Shown: piece after piece, positions 21,662 through 33,134 of the stretch
Layout of the letters: every line of letters begins with the position of its first letter
Position numbering within the stretch: position 1 is the stretch's first letter
NCBI GenBank assembly: GCA_000827325.1
Contig: KN832889.1
Location: 434,001 to 498,000, forward strand
Direction: 5' to 3'
Origin: Oidiodendron maius Zn
Taxonomy: Eukaryota > Ascomycota > Leotiomycetes > Myxotrichaceae
Length of the DNA: 64,000 bases
Translations under genes and position numbers: made by a program
The notes under the pieces: generated by a model
The model's input: the letters and a program-made list of their open reading frames with translations, nothing else
Told to the model about the DNA's origin: nothing
The model's database searches: none

Positions 21662-22532
21662 ATGGACGTTATGGACTTTCCAGGAGTCGCGCTGGTGACC
21701 GGTGGAGCATCCGGAATAGGACGTGCTACTGCCAAGTTGTTCGCTGCTCGTGGGTGCAAGAAAGTAATTATCTCCGACCTGAATCTCGAAGGTATGGAGC
21801 AAGTAAAGTCAGCAATTGAGCAAGAGCACAAAGACGTTAATGTGCTCGTTGTCTTAACCAACGTCCGCGACGAAGCGTCTGTCGAGGACCTAATTTCCAA
21901 GGCGATTGAGAAGTTCGGCCGCATCGACTATTGCTGCAATGTAGCTGGCATCACCCTCAGCGGAAGTACCGTGGACACGACAACAGCGGATTTCACCTTG
22001 CAATACGAGATCCTTCTACGTGGTGTTTTCTTCTGTGAAAGGGCTGAGCTCCGGGCAATGCTCAAGCAAGACCGTTTGGCATCCAATGACTCCAAATTCC
22101 CAATGCGAGGCCATATTGTCAACGTCGCATCACTTGCAGGCTTGAAAGCTTATCCAGATCTGCCTGCTTATTCTGCCTTCAAGCATGGTGTTATCGGCCT
22201 CACCAAGTCTGATGCCATGAAATATGGTACCGAAGGAATCCGTATTAACGCGGTTTGCCCAGGGTGCGTAAGCTTATTTCGTTCCTTTCTGAAGTACACT
22301 TCTTACTATATTCGCAATGATAACTAACTTTGAAATCATGCTTAGGGCGGTGGACACCCCTCTCAGCAATCTCACCTCTGAGGCCATTGCAGATTTGTCG
22401 ATCAATACGGGGCTGGGGAGGATTGGATATCCCGAAGAGTTGGCTGAGGCTCTAATCTGGCTCTGTAGCGGCAGATCATCTTTTGTGGCGGGCATAACAC
22501 TTTCAGTGAATGGAGGCAGGTCAGGTTGGTAG
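21662..22532 (+). CDS. short-chain dehydrogenase/reductase (second)
   Basis: Two exons (21662-22263 and 22346-22532) encode 262 residues. The 82-nt intron joins CPG to AVDTPLSN, restoring the usual PG-x-x-x-T-P segment. The cofactor motif TGGASGIG is at residues 13-20, and the catalytic Tyr170-Lys174 pair (YSAFK) follows NVASLAG. The C-terminus ends in the usual SVNGGRSGW. An acidic residue (Asp, in ISDLNLEG) after the second strand favours NAD over NADP. An alternative start at 21671 is possible. Substrate unknown; the divergent sugar porter and shared boxes place it in module A. Confidence 0.85.
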
Positions 22533-24734
22533 ATAACAACAACACCACAGACTCTTATAGAAAGAGTTTTATATAGCATGCCGCATACTATCGTGGTCCT
22601 CTTTAGCAAGAATGATATTGAGATTTTCTAAGCTAATAAGCATATATGATTGTTACGATGGGTCACATGTCTACAGCTTCCTGGTGTTCCTGTCAGAGTT
22701 TGCTTATATAATTGATACCCAATCCGGTGGATTGAAGCCCAACCCTAGAAGCATATAAACCCCTAAGCCAGAGGGTTATATCCTTAATTAATCGAAGCAC
22801 TTATACACCCTTTACAGCCCTATTTACGTGCCCTTTTACGGTTCATTGTTCTGCCAGTATAACCTGTAGAGGATATTACCGATACGTTGTAGTTGTAGCC
22901 GTATTAAGTTTAGCGCTGCATTGCTCGTAAACCTGACAGTTCCACTTTCCTTCATTACTAAGCATCATCACTACGAACATAATACCACCAAAAATCAATA
23001 CCACAATAACATTAATTATAGTAGGAATTGTACCTGTTTCTAATGCTTTAACCATAAAATTCATTGCCGCCCTTATGATCTAATATCATCTGGTTTATTT
23101 CCATTTGTCTGTATACCCATTCCCTAATTGTATCCTGTTCTATAGCCTCCCACTCTGCGTACTAGGCCCTTTTTGTCCACTCAAGAGTATAAGGACAATT
23201 CTACGCATTTATGATCTTAATTCTCATTGGCATCTAAGCTTGCTCAATTGCACTCATATTAGAAGAATTACTAAAGTGCTTGCGAATAATATAATATTGC
23301 TGCTCAAGTAAAAGATTTATATACTGACTTGCATATAACAGCGCATTGTTTTATTAAAGCACAACGGGAGGTTGATTAATAAGGCCATTAAGCTTATACA
23401 TAAAAAGAATAATTAATAGTATTACTACCTCTTATTGATATCTCATAAAATCAATTCTACTTCTCCTATATCTTGCTTTATTATATGCTTTTTCTAGAAC
23501 ACTTCCTAGATTGCAGGCTTGCTAGACTTTTTCTTACTAATTTGCTGCCACTTTAGTATATCTGCAGCTTGTAGGCAAGCCCATTTAGCCTCTTTGTGTA
23601 GTAAGAGGACTGTATTATATCTCTCCATAATTTCCTGATAGAATAAGTGCTCTGCAATAATCTCGTTATAGTAAACATAGCAAGGACCTTTGTGATCGTA
23701 TAAGAGCCAGCCCCAAAACATGGCTTTATTATAATTATTATATTGTATTTTAATGCTATCTTTATTGTGTTATTCTTTTAGTATCTGAGATATCTTGCGC
23801 CTGCCACAATGCTCTTCTACAAGAATTATAGCCTTATCTGTAAAACCCACTTGCTTTTAATCCTCCAATATCCAGTTCTGTTGTAATAATATAATCTCGT
23901 ATCATTGTGCGCATTGTATCTCTGTTAAGGCAAGTTTTTTTGTAAGCCTTATCCTATTTAGGCAACGTGTTTTCATTTCTCTCTGAATTATTGTACAATT
24001 GGCCTTAATCTGGAGCTCTTATGGAACTTCAAATTAGAACATCTCATAATGCTATTGGTCCTGCTCACAGGCATTCTTTAATTGGTTCCCTTGTATTTAG
24101 GAAAGGATATATGGTCACCCCGACTTTGATACAAGAACTGTATAATGGTGTAGAGAAAGAGGAGATAGATTATTATTGTTACAATAGACTTAAATGCGAT
24201 CTGATTGATCTTTGATTAAGTATGCTGTCTTAACATTTAGTTTGATCATTTTGGCAGCTCTAGGAATAGTGTCTCTATTATCAAGGTGACTGAGAAAGGC
24301 CTCCTTTGAGGCATCATCAATATAAGGGTATTTCGGCACTGTTAGTAAAGAAAAGGAAATTGTTTACTATAGAAGTTGACTGTTATGGTTGTGTCACGAG
24401 AGCAAAATATTATGACCACCACTGAATACTTTAAAACTTGGCCTTCGTAGCATCACTTTTCTATATGCAAGAGGACCCCTTATTCAGGAGTCACTCCTTC
24501 CCCTGACTCTTTGAAATCACTCCTTAAAGCTCTCATTGTTTTGTGACATTTTACCTGATTATTCGCATGCGATTACCTCTCAAAAGTGGTCTATATAAGT
24601 GGCGGTTGATGGCACCTTAGATTAGGGAAATCAAAGCACTTTACCTTATTACATTACCACTGTCACGCGATGCCCTCCAGAACTTTCCCCTCGCAACAAT
24701 GATATATGTCACTCTGTCGCTAAGCCACTTAAAT
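22533..24734. other. AT-rich transposon graveyard
   Basis: About 2.2 kb with no intact gene. The middle holds a Tc1/mariner-like transposase remnant on the minus strand, listed separately. The rest is strongly AT-rich with frequent TAA/TAG, as expected after repeat-induced point mutation. Confidence 0.5.
23506..24215 (-). mobile_element. degraded Tc1/mariner-like DNA transposon
   Basis: The minus-strand open segment 23506-23721 reads FWGWLLYDHKGPCYVYYNE followed by an EI-rich, Lys/Trp-bearing stretch. It resembles the WG-cf-ydKGPChiw block before the last catalytic acid in fungal Tc1/mariner DDE transposases. Upstream on that strand only short fragments with many stops remain, and no terminal inverted repeats could be fixed by eye. 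The extent given is a minimum guess. It interrupts module A between the second SDR and the P450. Confidence 0.5.
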
Positions 24735-26534
24735 TCACAGAGTGCGTTTCCTGACAAGTATCGGAAGAGAAGGTTTCACAAGTGTGAGGGTTGAAGTTGT
24801 TTCTCTGGGAAAACGGGAGAGATCATAGTTGGGACAAGGTGCAATGTCCAGACGCCTCAGGAATCCCACAATGAAAAGACGCATCTCAACCAAAGCAAGC
24901 GGTTTTCCAACACAGCCGTACAGCCCACCGCCGAACCCAATCCATGCTCTCACATTATGATTTGTTATCTCGAAGCGAGATCTTTCTTCGTCGGAAATCC
25001 ATCGTTCCGGAATGAATTCGTGGGCTTTTGTGAAACTGCTTTCGTCACGTTGCATACTCCATTTATGGACACTCAACTGGGTGAGCTCGGGAATGTATTT
25101 GCCGTTTATCATGTAACCTCCTTTGGGTGTTGATCTCCTGCAATAGATCTCAATTTAGTAATTGATCGGTTAGGTGCAGGAAAGTTAAAAGGTTCTCAAG
25201 CCGTGGGACATGCGGTTATAATAAAAGTATTGTTTTTTTGTAGAATATACTTACTGGTTTCCATTTGGATCCGGATGAGCAATACGAAGAGATTCGTTGA
25301 TGACCGCGTTGAGATATGGCGCCTGCGACGGCCCTAACATTCTTCCTTCCAGAGAAGTACGCCCATCCCAAATTAAATCCACCTCCTCAACAAGTCTTGC
25401 ATAGGCTTCTGGGGTTTTCAAAAGATAATATAAAGCGAACGTCATAGTGATACTAGTAGTGTCACTTCCTGCCGTCACAATGATGACAGACTCTTCAGCG
25501 ACCTGGAATTTGCTCAGTGCCATCCCTGTCTTCGGATCAGGCTGAAGAAGATAGTGAAAGATGTCAGCACCAGCTTCTGAACCTCTAATATATCGATCTT
25601 CGAAACGGCTCATAGTCATATCGACGAACCGCCGTCCCCCACTTTTTCCTTTGGAATCTATAGGGAGAATGTTGTAGAGGTTTTTAAACCATGGTATGGG
25701 ACGTATGAGGGATGCTGTCCGCATATAGTCTCCCAATTTCTGCGCCCATTCCTGAGAAGCGCCGCTGCTCGTCCCAGATACCATCCCAAAATCCTGACCA
25801 AAACTCAAGTAACCCATCGCATCGAAAGCAAAGTGGTCAATGCTACGACTGATATCAACCAAATTGCTGGCGCTCTTTTCGCAGTGCCCGACCAGATTGT
25901 CAACCATTTGCATGATCTTGGGTTCGTAAGACCTCAACGCTTCATGAGTGAACGCTTTTTCCCAAATTCGACGTCGAAATTTATGATTTTCAACGTTTCG
26001 CGTGCTGGCCATAACTAGCGTATGAAATCCCTTTCTCGAAGGATTGCCGTCGTACCATGGCCCTCTGAATAGCTTGAAAGATTGGCCTCCTTGGATGAAC
26101 ATTGCGTCGTCGGGGTCGATAAATGAAAGCTCATTTGGACCATATCGTACGATTTTCCCATGCCTCTGATGTAGTTCTTCCAGCCAGAGATGCGTCCCTC
26201 CTCTCACAAGTCCAATATATGAGAAGTAAAACTTGCTGAGCTTTCCCAAAACGGGTCCGGGATATTTACGGAGTGGGTGGAAAAATAATCTGTATACGGC
26301 GATGCTCGACACCAGAGTAGCAAGATAATACAGATTACAGAGTACTAGTAATGGCGCTAGCGATTTCTCTTTGAGATGAGGTTGTGTTTGCCAGAGTGAA
26401 GTCAGGAAAAGCTGAAGAAAGGCAAGCCACGCCGAGAATTCTGACACCAAAGGCTCCCGTCGATTGAAGGCATAGTGGCTGATCAGCGCCAGAAAAATGC
26501 TTCCAATCTTAACGATCTTGGGACTCAGGGCCAT
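24735..26534 (-). CDS. cytochrome P450 monooxygenase
   Basis: Two exons (25255-26534 and 24735-25137) and a 117-nt intron give 560 residues. The N-terminus is hydrophobic, with several membrane-type segments up to about residue 85 and then RKYPGPVLGKLSKF, the proline-rich hinge. The I-helix oxygen-activation motif AGSDTTS lies near residue 355. The ExxR pair is Glu414-Arg417, PERW follows in exon 2, and the heme loop FGGGLYGCVGK has Cys502 as thiolate ligand. The usual Arg of the heme loop is Tyr, as in some fungal P450 families with a YGCVGKPLA loop. It should sit in the ER membrane. Two module A boxes lie 235-275 bp upstream. Substrate unknown. Confidence 0.9.
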
Positions 26535-26768
26535 GGTGTTGGGAGCTTGGGAATGATTCCGGCAATAGGGGAACTTGTGAAGGGCTTCACGGCGGAGTAC
26601 CTACAGCTTCTAAAGGCTTATTTACCAGCTTTTAACTACCGTCTTGCAAAGCGGAGTTGGTGAAGACGTTTTCCCATCTGCAGAAACAAGAAAATGGCTT
26701 ATGGGATGTAGTTTGGAGAATTTGGTGGGGTAACATTACTGTACGCGGGCACAGCGGGTTGAAGCTTC

Positions 26769-26809
26769 TTCCGCAATATTGCTCAAATTCCTAGTGGAAC
26801 TGGCGGAAT
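26769..26809. promoter_or_regulatory. module A boxes, P450 promoter
   Basis: TTCCGC at 26769-26774 and GCGGAAT at 26803-26809, at 235-275 bp upstream of the P450 start codon. Confidence 0.5.
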
Positions 26810-27464
26810 GGGCGGGAACATAGCTGGAGGGGAGTGGGTACTATTGTAAATGCAGGATTATGCAATGCTAACCTACAGGTCCTCTGATTCTCTATCAATT
26901 GTAAATAGTTTCCTCCAAAGCCACAATTTATTTAGGCTCGGCATTCATATCACAATTTTCAGCCATTCTCACTTAGTAGTCAAATGCATACTTAGCATCA
27001 GTTGCTGCGAGTTAATGCTTACCAGATTATGCTATACACTGAAGAGTGAAGGCATCGTCATACAATGAACTTAGGCGGACCCCGATAGTCAACTAGTCCC
27101 AGAATGAGAGGTAGACTAAGCCATTTTGAATCTACAAGTACTATACATATAAAACAAGTAATATAAATTTGCTTCTCTCAAAGCTTTATTCTCGAAGATA
27201 AATTGCGAGACTTGATTACTGCCGCTAGGAAACAATGAGCAGATGCGCTGGAGCTGGCTAACGACAGAGTAAATCAGGCTATTTGTAAATGGTTCAACCT
27301 ATCGCACGATTAATCAATGGATAGGAATACCTGTTATTGGCTCGGACTTAACAAGTATCCGAAATTGTGAAAATAGGTGGAAACCACGAAACCTCACTGA
27401 TCGCTACTGTAGAACTATTTGGTGAGGCATACTCGAGACCCCCCCGGCAATTTCTCCATAATCT

Positions 27465-27485
27465 TTCCGCCGACGGCAATTCCGC
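27465..27485. promoter_or_regulatory. module A boxes upstream of the monooxygenase relic
   Basis: TTCCGC at 27465-27470 and ATTCCGC at 27479-27485, about 270-290 bp upstream of the relic start. The broken gene was therefore probably once part of the same regulon. Confidence 0.5.
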
Positions 27486-27755
27486 TTCCGTTCTGCCCTT
27501 CCTATCGAGGCTCTATACACTATATCCGGATCAAAATTTGAAGTGGGGAGCAGAGTGCTCAAGAAACCACTCATCCGAACATAAGTTCATCCTGGAACTC
27601 CAGTTCAAACATATCTGGATTGAACTGATCGACTTTCTTTCTAGGTACTTTCAAACTTCTCAATCCCCAGTAGCCATTTTCACAATATTCTGTGTCCAGT
27701 CGTCCAGTGGCAACCATAATAAGTTGATAAAGCGTCCCAGAGATATCCATTGATA

Positions 27756-29556
27756 ATGTCGCCCTCAGTGGACGACCCCAGAATGAATTCGGCCGCGACC
27801 GCAGAGACGCTCGGCTGGACAAGGGGTCAATAAGACAGGTTACGAGATCCTTGAGCAACCTTATGAGATTCATAATGCTAAGCGTGTTGTTGTTATTGGA
27901 GCTGGAGCGACAGGACTTTGTTTTGTAAAGTTTGCTGGGAACTTATCGAAGCTCGACCTGCAGGTATATGAGAAGAATGATGACATTGCTGGGACCTGGT
28001 GGGAGAACGTATATCCTGGTTGCGCTTGTGATATTCCTGCCCACATTTATCAGTTTATGTGGGCTTTGAATCCTTTTTGGTCTCATTACTATGCCGATGG
28101 CAAGGAGATTCTTCAATATTTTCAGGATGTAGCAGACAAATACGGGCTCCGGAAGTACGTTAAGGTGCGACATACAGTTGTTGATGCTAAATGGGACTCC
28201 GCAACGGCAAAATGGACTGTGGAGCTGCAACAAGCAGATGGCACCAAGTTCACGGACACATGCGATTTCCTCGTCAACGGTTGTGGCCTCCTGAATAATT
28301 GGAAATGACCCAACATAAAGGGCCTGCACTCCTTCGAGGGCAAAATGGCCAACTCTGCTGCTTATGATCAGAGCATCGAAACAGAAGGCAAGAGAGTGGC
28401 TATATTTGGTGCAGGATCAACTGGTGTTCAAATTGTTACAAAACTTCAACCAACAGTTAAGCACCTCTTTACCTGGGTAAGGTCACCAATGTGGATTAGT
28501 GGCGGATTTGCTTCCAAGTTCGCTGGCCCCGACGGTGCAAATTTTAAGTAGTGTGAGGAGCCGAAGCAAAAGTTCGCATCGGATCCAGTGGCTCATCTTC
28601 GATACATCAAAATGCTTGATGATGAACTTGGGAAACGGTTCAACTTCCACCTAACAAACTCACCGGGAGCGAATCAAGCTATTGAATTCTCTCGGAGACA
28701 AATGGAGGAGAAATTGAAGAGCCGTCCTGATCTTATCAAGAAGATGATTCTTACAAACTTTGGCATTGGATGTCGCCGACCAACTCCTGGGAAAGGATAT
28801 TTGGAGGCGCTGGTTTCACCAAACGTTACCACTTATACCGAAGAAGTTCAAGAAATCACTCCAACAGGTTTCATCAACAACGAGGGAAAGGAACACGAAG
28901 TTGATGTAATTATATTGGCGAGGGGTTTCGACACCTCTTTTGTCCCTAGATTTCCGGTAGTGGCAAATGGACAGGACCTACGACAAGGCTGGAAAGTTGA
29001 TCCAGTTGCCTACTTTTCGATGATGATTCCAGACTTTCCCAATTACTTCACTTCTCTGGGCCCTTACAGCGCTTCTGACAGATCACTCTTGCCACCTATC
29101 GAGCATGGATGTCGATACATTCTAAAGATAATTGAGAAGTGCCAGTTGGAAGGAATTACATCCATAGCACCAAAAGCTGACGTAACACACGAGTTTCGCG
29201 AGCACGCCGATTTGCTCTTAAAGAGAACAGTTTGGAATGAGAAGTGCAGGAGCTGGTTTAAGAATGGAACTATTGATGGGCTTCCACGTCTTTATCCTGG
29301 CTCTCGGGCACATATGATCCAGCTCATGGAGCCACGCTATGAAGATTTCGTCATCACATACGACTCCGACAATAGGTTTCGATTTATGGGCAACGGGTTT
29401 TCGATGCGTGATTTGGATAGTCGCGATGCGACCTGGTATCTAGGAATTGTTGATGGTGAAGACAAGCAGCCTGATTTTACAGAGGATGAAAAGCAAATCT
29501 TTGAATTATCTAATGTCGACCTTAAGCATGTACATAATGATGTTAGTCTTGTCTAA
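27756..29556 (+). pseudogene. broken FAD-dependent monooxygenase (BVMO/FMO-like)
   Basis: The frame, starting at the ATG at 27756, would encode a protein of about 600 residues with GAGATG (FAD), GTWWENVYPGCACDIP, and GAGSTG (NADPH) motifs and a full C-terminal domain. Three lesions are visible. One surplus G in the GGGG run near 27825 shifts the frame between the leader and the FAD domain. A TGA at about 28306 stands where relatives have Trp (after NNWK). A TAG at about 28549 follows ANFK where relatives usually have Tyr. No intron explains them: both sides continue in one frame without splice signals at these points. The BVMO fingerprint is altered (Asn for His, Tyr for Trp). It could be a recent pseudogene, or partly an assembly error for the G run. 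Confidence 0.82.
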
Positions 29557-30996
29557 AAGGCTAGAATCACTAATAGATGGCAGTTAGAAATATAGCTTTT
29601 ATCTTTTTAATTTAATACCTCATTTGCTTATATTATCTTGAACAGAGGCAATATAGGTGCACAGGTTGTAGTCAGGAATCAAGGTGAAACTCAGTTATAT
29701 TAGCTATTGAGTGATGCAGAGACAACTGAGGGGTTTAGACTACAGAACACAACGCTTATTATATGCCTGCTTATGTGGCAACATGCGTAAGCCATTACGA
29801 CTATACAGTCGTATGCTATTGCGTATATTGCCACTGCTTCTGAGACATCGTGACATATGTGCTTGAAGCCCTAGTCAATATATTATTTACCTTAATTTCT
29901 AGGCCACATTATCTAGTACAAAGAAGCCGAGCTAAGATGCGATTCCCTACTCCTTAATAACTTCCATCAAGACAGATGCTAGGTTTTTGCATTCATAAAC
30001 ACCAATAACCTCCTTTAGAGCAAGAGCAGTAGTCTCAAGCACGCTATCCTTTGCCGTGTAGGTTACAGTGACTCCTATAACAGGTTTGTTGTTAGTAGAA
30101 GTCTACATATTTAACTAATGTGAATCTTAAACTAGGCAGTATATAGCCTTTGCTGCTTGATGCCCTTTTTAACGTAGTATTGGCGCTTAACCTCCTCCGT
30201 AATAGTAGGTTGAGAATCTGGCGGCTATATCTCAATGTCTATGTTAAAGTAGGCCGAAGAAGGCACGATCGACGAGCGTAGGAATTAGTTACAAGCAGAT
30301 GTGAATCGTACAAATAAGACCTCAAGAACATCAAGATTAAGGTCCGTTGTAGCGTCGTTGTAGTTAAGTCGCTGGCGCTTTTAAAGATTAGCTTCTGTAG
30401 ATACTATTATTTAATCAAGAGGAATTTGCTAGTTTTTAGCACATTTGTCTTTTAGAGAGTCTTCAAAGAGCCTGTAAATCTTACTTAAATCTTTCTCTAT
30501 ATTGCTTGTTCTTCTGCTTAGTTGATAATCTGTTATACAGTATCAGCCACGCTATTCCCTCTTACACCTCTAGTTTCTGAAAATAGGTTCTATATTATCT
30601 GACACTATATAGAAGGTAACCAAGTATTTTAAGCTACTATGGGGTAGTGAGTAGAGGTAAGGTAGTGGAGACTGTATGTAAAGAGTGAGTGAGGCAAGGG
30701 TAAGCAGGGCGAGGAAGGGTGATTATATTGTGTCTCCATCTATGTTTCTGAGAGAACAGCCAAAGTGGGACAGTAGATGATACAGACAATAAGGTTAGTA
30801 TGTATACAGAGACTACTAAATTTGCAATTCACAAGCCAATATTTTGAGAAGAGCAGCTCCCTAGCTCAGGACAATGCAAGAATCATAGCTGAGAATCTGG
30901 AATCTTGTGTAAACCACTTCAGCTGCAATCATTGTACAACTCAGAATATTATCACAACCCCCCAACCCCCACTCTCCCTGTTAAATTGCCAAACAC
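29557..30996. other. AT-rich spacer between modules A and B
   Basis: No intact gene. The stretch contains a hAT transposase relic on the minus strand (listed separately) and AT-rich degenerate sequence. It separates the last module A gene from the first module B gene. Confidence 0.5.
29885..30450 (-). mobile_element. RIP-degraded hAT transposase relic
   Basis: Read on the minus strand, this stretch gives an interrupted hAT-type sequence: a KIHIS segment in place of the KIHISLDGWTS block, GVTVTYTAKDSVLETTALAL, a KEVIGVYECKNLASVLMEV segment, then IKE-stop-GIAS-stop-LGFFVLDN. The stops sit where hAT proteins usually have Trp (TGG to TAG) and Gln or Lys. TGG-to-TAG is a CpA-to-TpA change on the opposite strand, the RIP signature. 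The ends of the element were not found. Confidence 0.6.
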
Positions 30997-33134
30997 TCAT
31001 GCTGATTCTGCCTTCCGTGAGTTACGCAATGTTAAGAGCCAGCCCAAACATAACCAGTTCATCATGCCGGTCGATGTGAACCATGAATTGCCTAGACGTG
31101 TCTGTTGGTTGACTTTCTCAGCTTGAGCAATTCCTCGACGGTGTAGAACAGAACTCTCTCTGCCATTTCCTTCTTCTACATCATAATCATCCCAGAAGAT
31201 ATCTGCAAGAAGATTTTGATACTCCACTGCCGTGCCAGGCCAGTTATTAGTAATGACGCCTTCAGAATTTTTCCACCAGCTGTTGCAATTAGGGTCTGCA
31301 AACGAAGTCTTATTCAATACTGTCTGAAGATTGGAGTTATAACTTTGTACCACCTCAGGCTTTGGAGTCAATAAGAGAGGTTTGCCCCGGGCTTTGGAAT
31401 CAAGGACTGCATTAGCAAGCTTGTTTATATATCGAGACTGGGCCTCGATAACTAGGATGAGGGAGTTGTGAGTCAAATTGCTATTAGGACCGTAGAGCAT
31501 CCCAAAGTTTGGAATGCCTTCAACGGTAACGCCTTTATACGCCCTCGGAAGGCCGTTCCAAATTTCTGACAAGGATTTTCCTTTGCGTCCGAAAACTTGT
31601 AGAGGTTGCATGTAATCCTGAAATGAACGTCAGAAGAGGAAATATTACCTTGCAGGATAGGATCACTTACAAAAGTATCGAAGCCCGTTGCAAAAATGAT
31701 TAGATCAAACCTTGTTTCAGACTCCTCTCCCAGGACGAGAATGCCTGTTTCGGTGATTCTCTCAATGGGGCGTGTCTCAAGAATTACATTATCCTGAAGA
31801 AATGTTGGATAATAATCATCTGAGAGAACGCTTCGTTTGCATCCTGCGCTAAAAATATAATAAGATTCATGCACTACCGGTTATAGGTTCCTAGAATATG
31901 GGAGGCGGCATACCTATACTTGGGAGTAAATTTCTCCCAGAGATCCGGCCGGTCTGGGAGTTGTTTGCGCAGATGCGAAAGAGAAATTACTCGCATTTCA
32001 TTGGCTTTAGTAGAATTTGCTTGAGTGACGGCTTCGTGGAAACTCTCCCTCACTTTCATTGACTCGGCGCGGAACCACTGTCTGGCGGGTTGGACGTGCC
32101 TGATAAGTAGCTTTCTCCAGTCCGGAATAACAGCATCGTGGCGTGGAATCACCCAGGCGGGGGTCCGCTGAAGTACAGTCAGCTGGCTAGCTACCTTGGC
32201 TACTTTCGGCACGATCTGAGCAGCGGTAGCTCCTGGGAATAGTTAGCTGCATTTCCCACTCTCTGTACGAGGACATACCAGTGCCAATAATTGCTACTTT
32301 CTTCCCCGCCAGCGGATAGTTCCAATCCCATCTGGCCGAGTGCATGGTCTTTCCTTTAAAAGAATTCAAGCCGGTGATATGAGGATATTTTGGTATATTT
32401 AGCTGTCCAACACCAGAGATAAGAAAATTCGAGGTGACTGTGTATTCGCCACCATATTCAGCATCTTTGCCTCCGTTAACAACAACATGGATCTCCCATA
32501 TTCTTTCTTCTTCGTTCCATCTTGCCTCATCGACAGTGGTATTGAACCGAGCATATTTGTAAAGTCGGTGCTTATGGGCTACCGAAGTCAAGTATGTCTG
32601 AGATCCGTTAGCTAAATAATGCTCTTTTATGTCTAGGGATATGCTCGCACTAAGATCTCGTCTTGCGTAGGATAGAGACGTGTCCAATCCGGATTTTGTT
32701 CGAATGAAAAGCTATATAAATTGCTGAACACTATAAAACATGAGCGAACAATTTCTGAGCATAACGAAGATTTGTTAATGTACCGTCACAACAGCAGCCC
32801 GGATATATATTATCACGCCTAGAATTCGTTGTGAGACATTGTTAAGAGCCTTAATATAGTTTAAACTAGGGTGATACTTACCATGTTCCACCAAATCCAG
32901 CTCCCTTTTCAAAGATCATCAGTTTAGCATTCTCATGTGTTTTCAAATATTCAATTGCGGCACACATTCCTGGAAGAAAAGGGCTGCCGTTAAAAGGAAT
33001 ATTCGAATCAAACCGGGGTTGAATTTATTCTTGCCTGAAATTCCAGCGCCTATGATCACGATATCGACATTGTTATAAGTCTCTCGAAGCATGGCTTCCG
33101 GCTTATCACCATCAATGGACGAGTTGGATGTCAT
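30997..33134 (-). CDS. Baeyer-Villiger-type flavin monooxygenase
   Basis: Eight exons (33035-33134, 32882-32969, 32784-32818, 32651-32730, 32279-32597, 31914-32232, 31671-31848, 30997-31617) give 579 residues with continuous frame. The first intron (32970-33034) has a GC donor (GCAAGA) and the rest are GT-AG. Motifs are GAGISG (residues 29-34, FAD), GTW-RDNIYPGCCCDV, the type I BVMO fingerprint F-x-G-x3-H-x3-W-D at 181-192, GTGATA (NADPH) near 204, and ATGFDTF. Such enzymes insert oxygen next to a ketone, giving an ester or lactone, with FAD and NADPH. It is divergent from the C2H2/Zn2Cys6 regulator, and the shared promoter has a module B element. A downstream hydrolase (FAH or DLH type) would fit opening of the product. 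Confidence 0.88.

Larger units (their letters stand above)
26535..27755. other. long divergent intergenic, P450 / flavin monooxygenase relic
   Basis: About 1.2 kb with several overlapping short open frames that lack family features. It holds two groups of module A boxes, one near each flanking gene. Confidence 0.5.
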
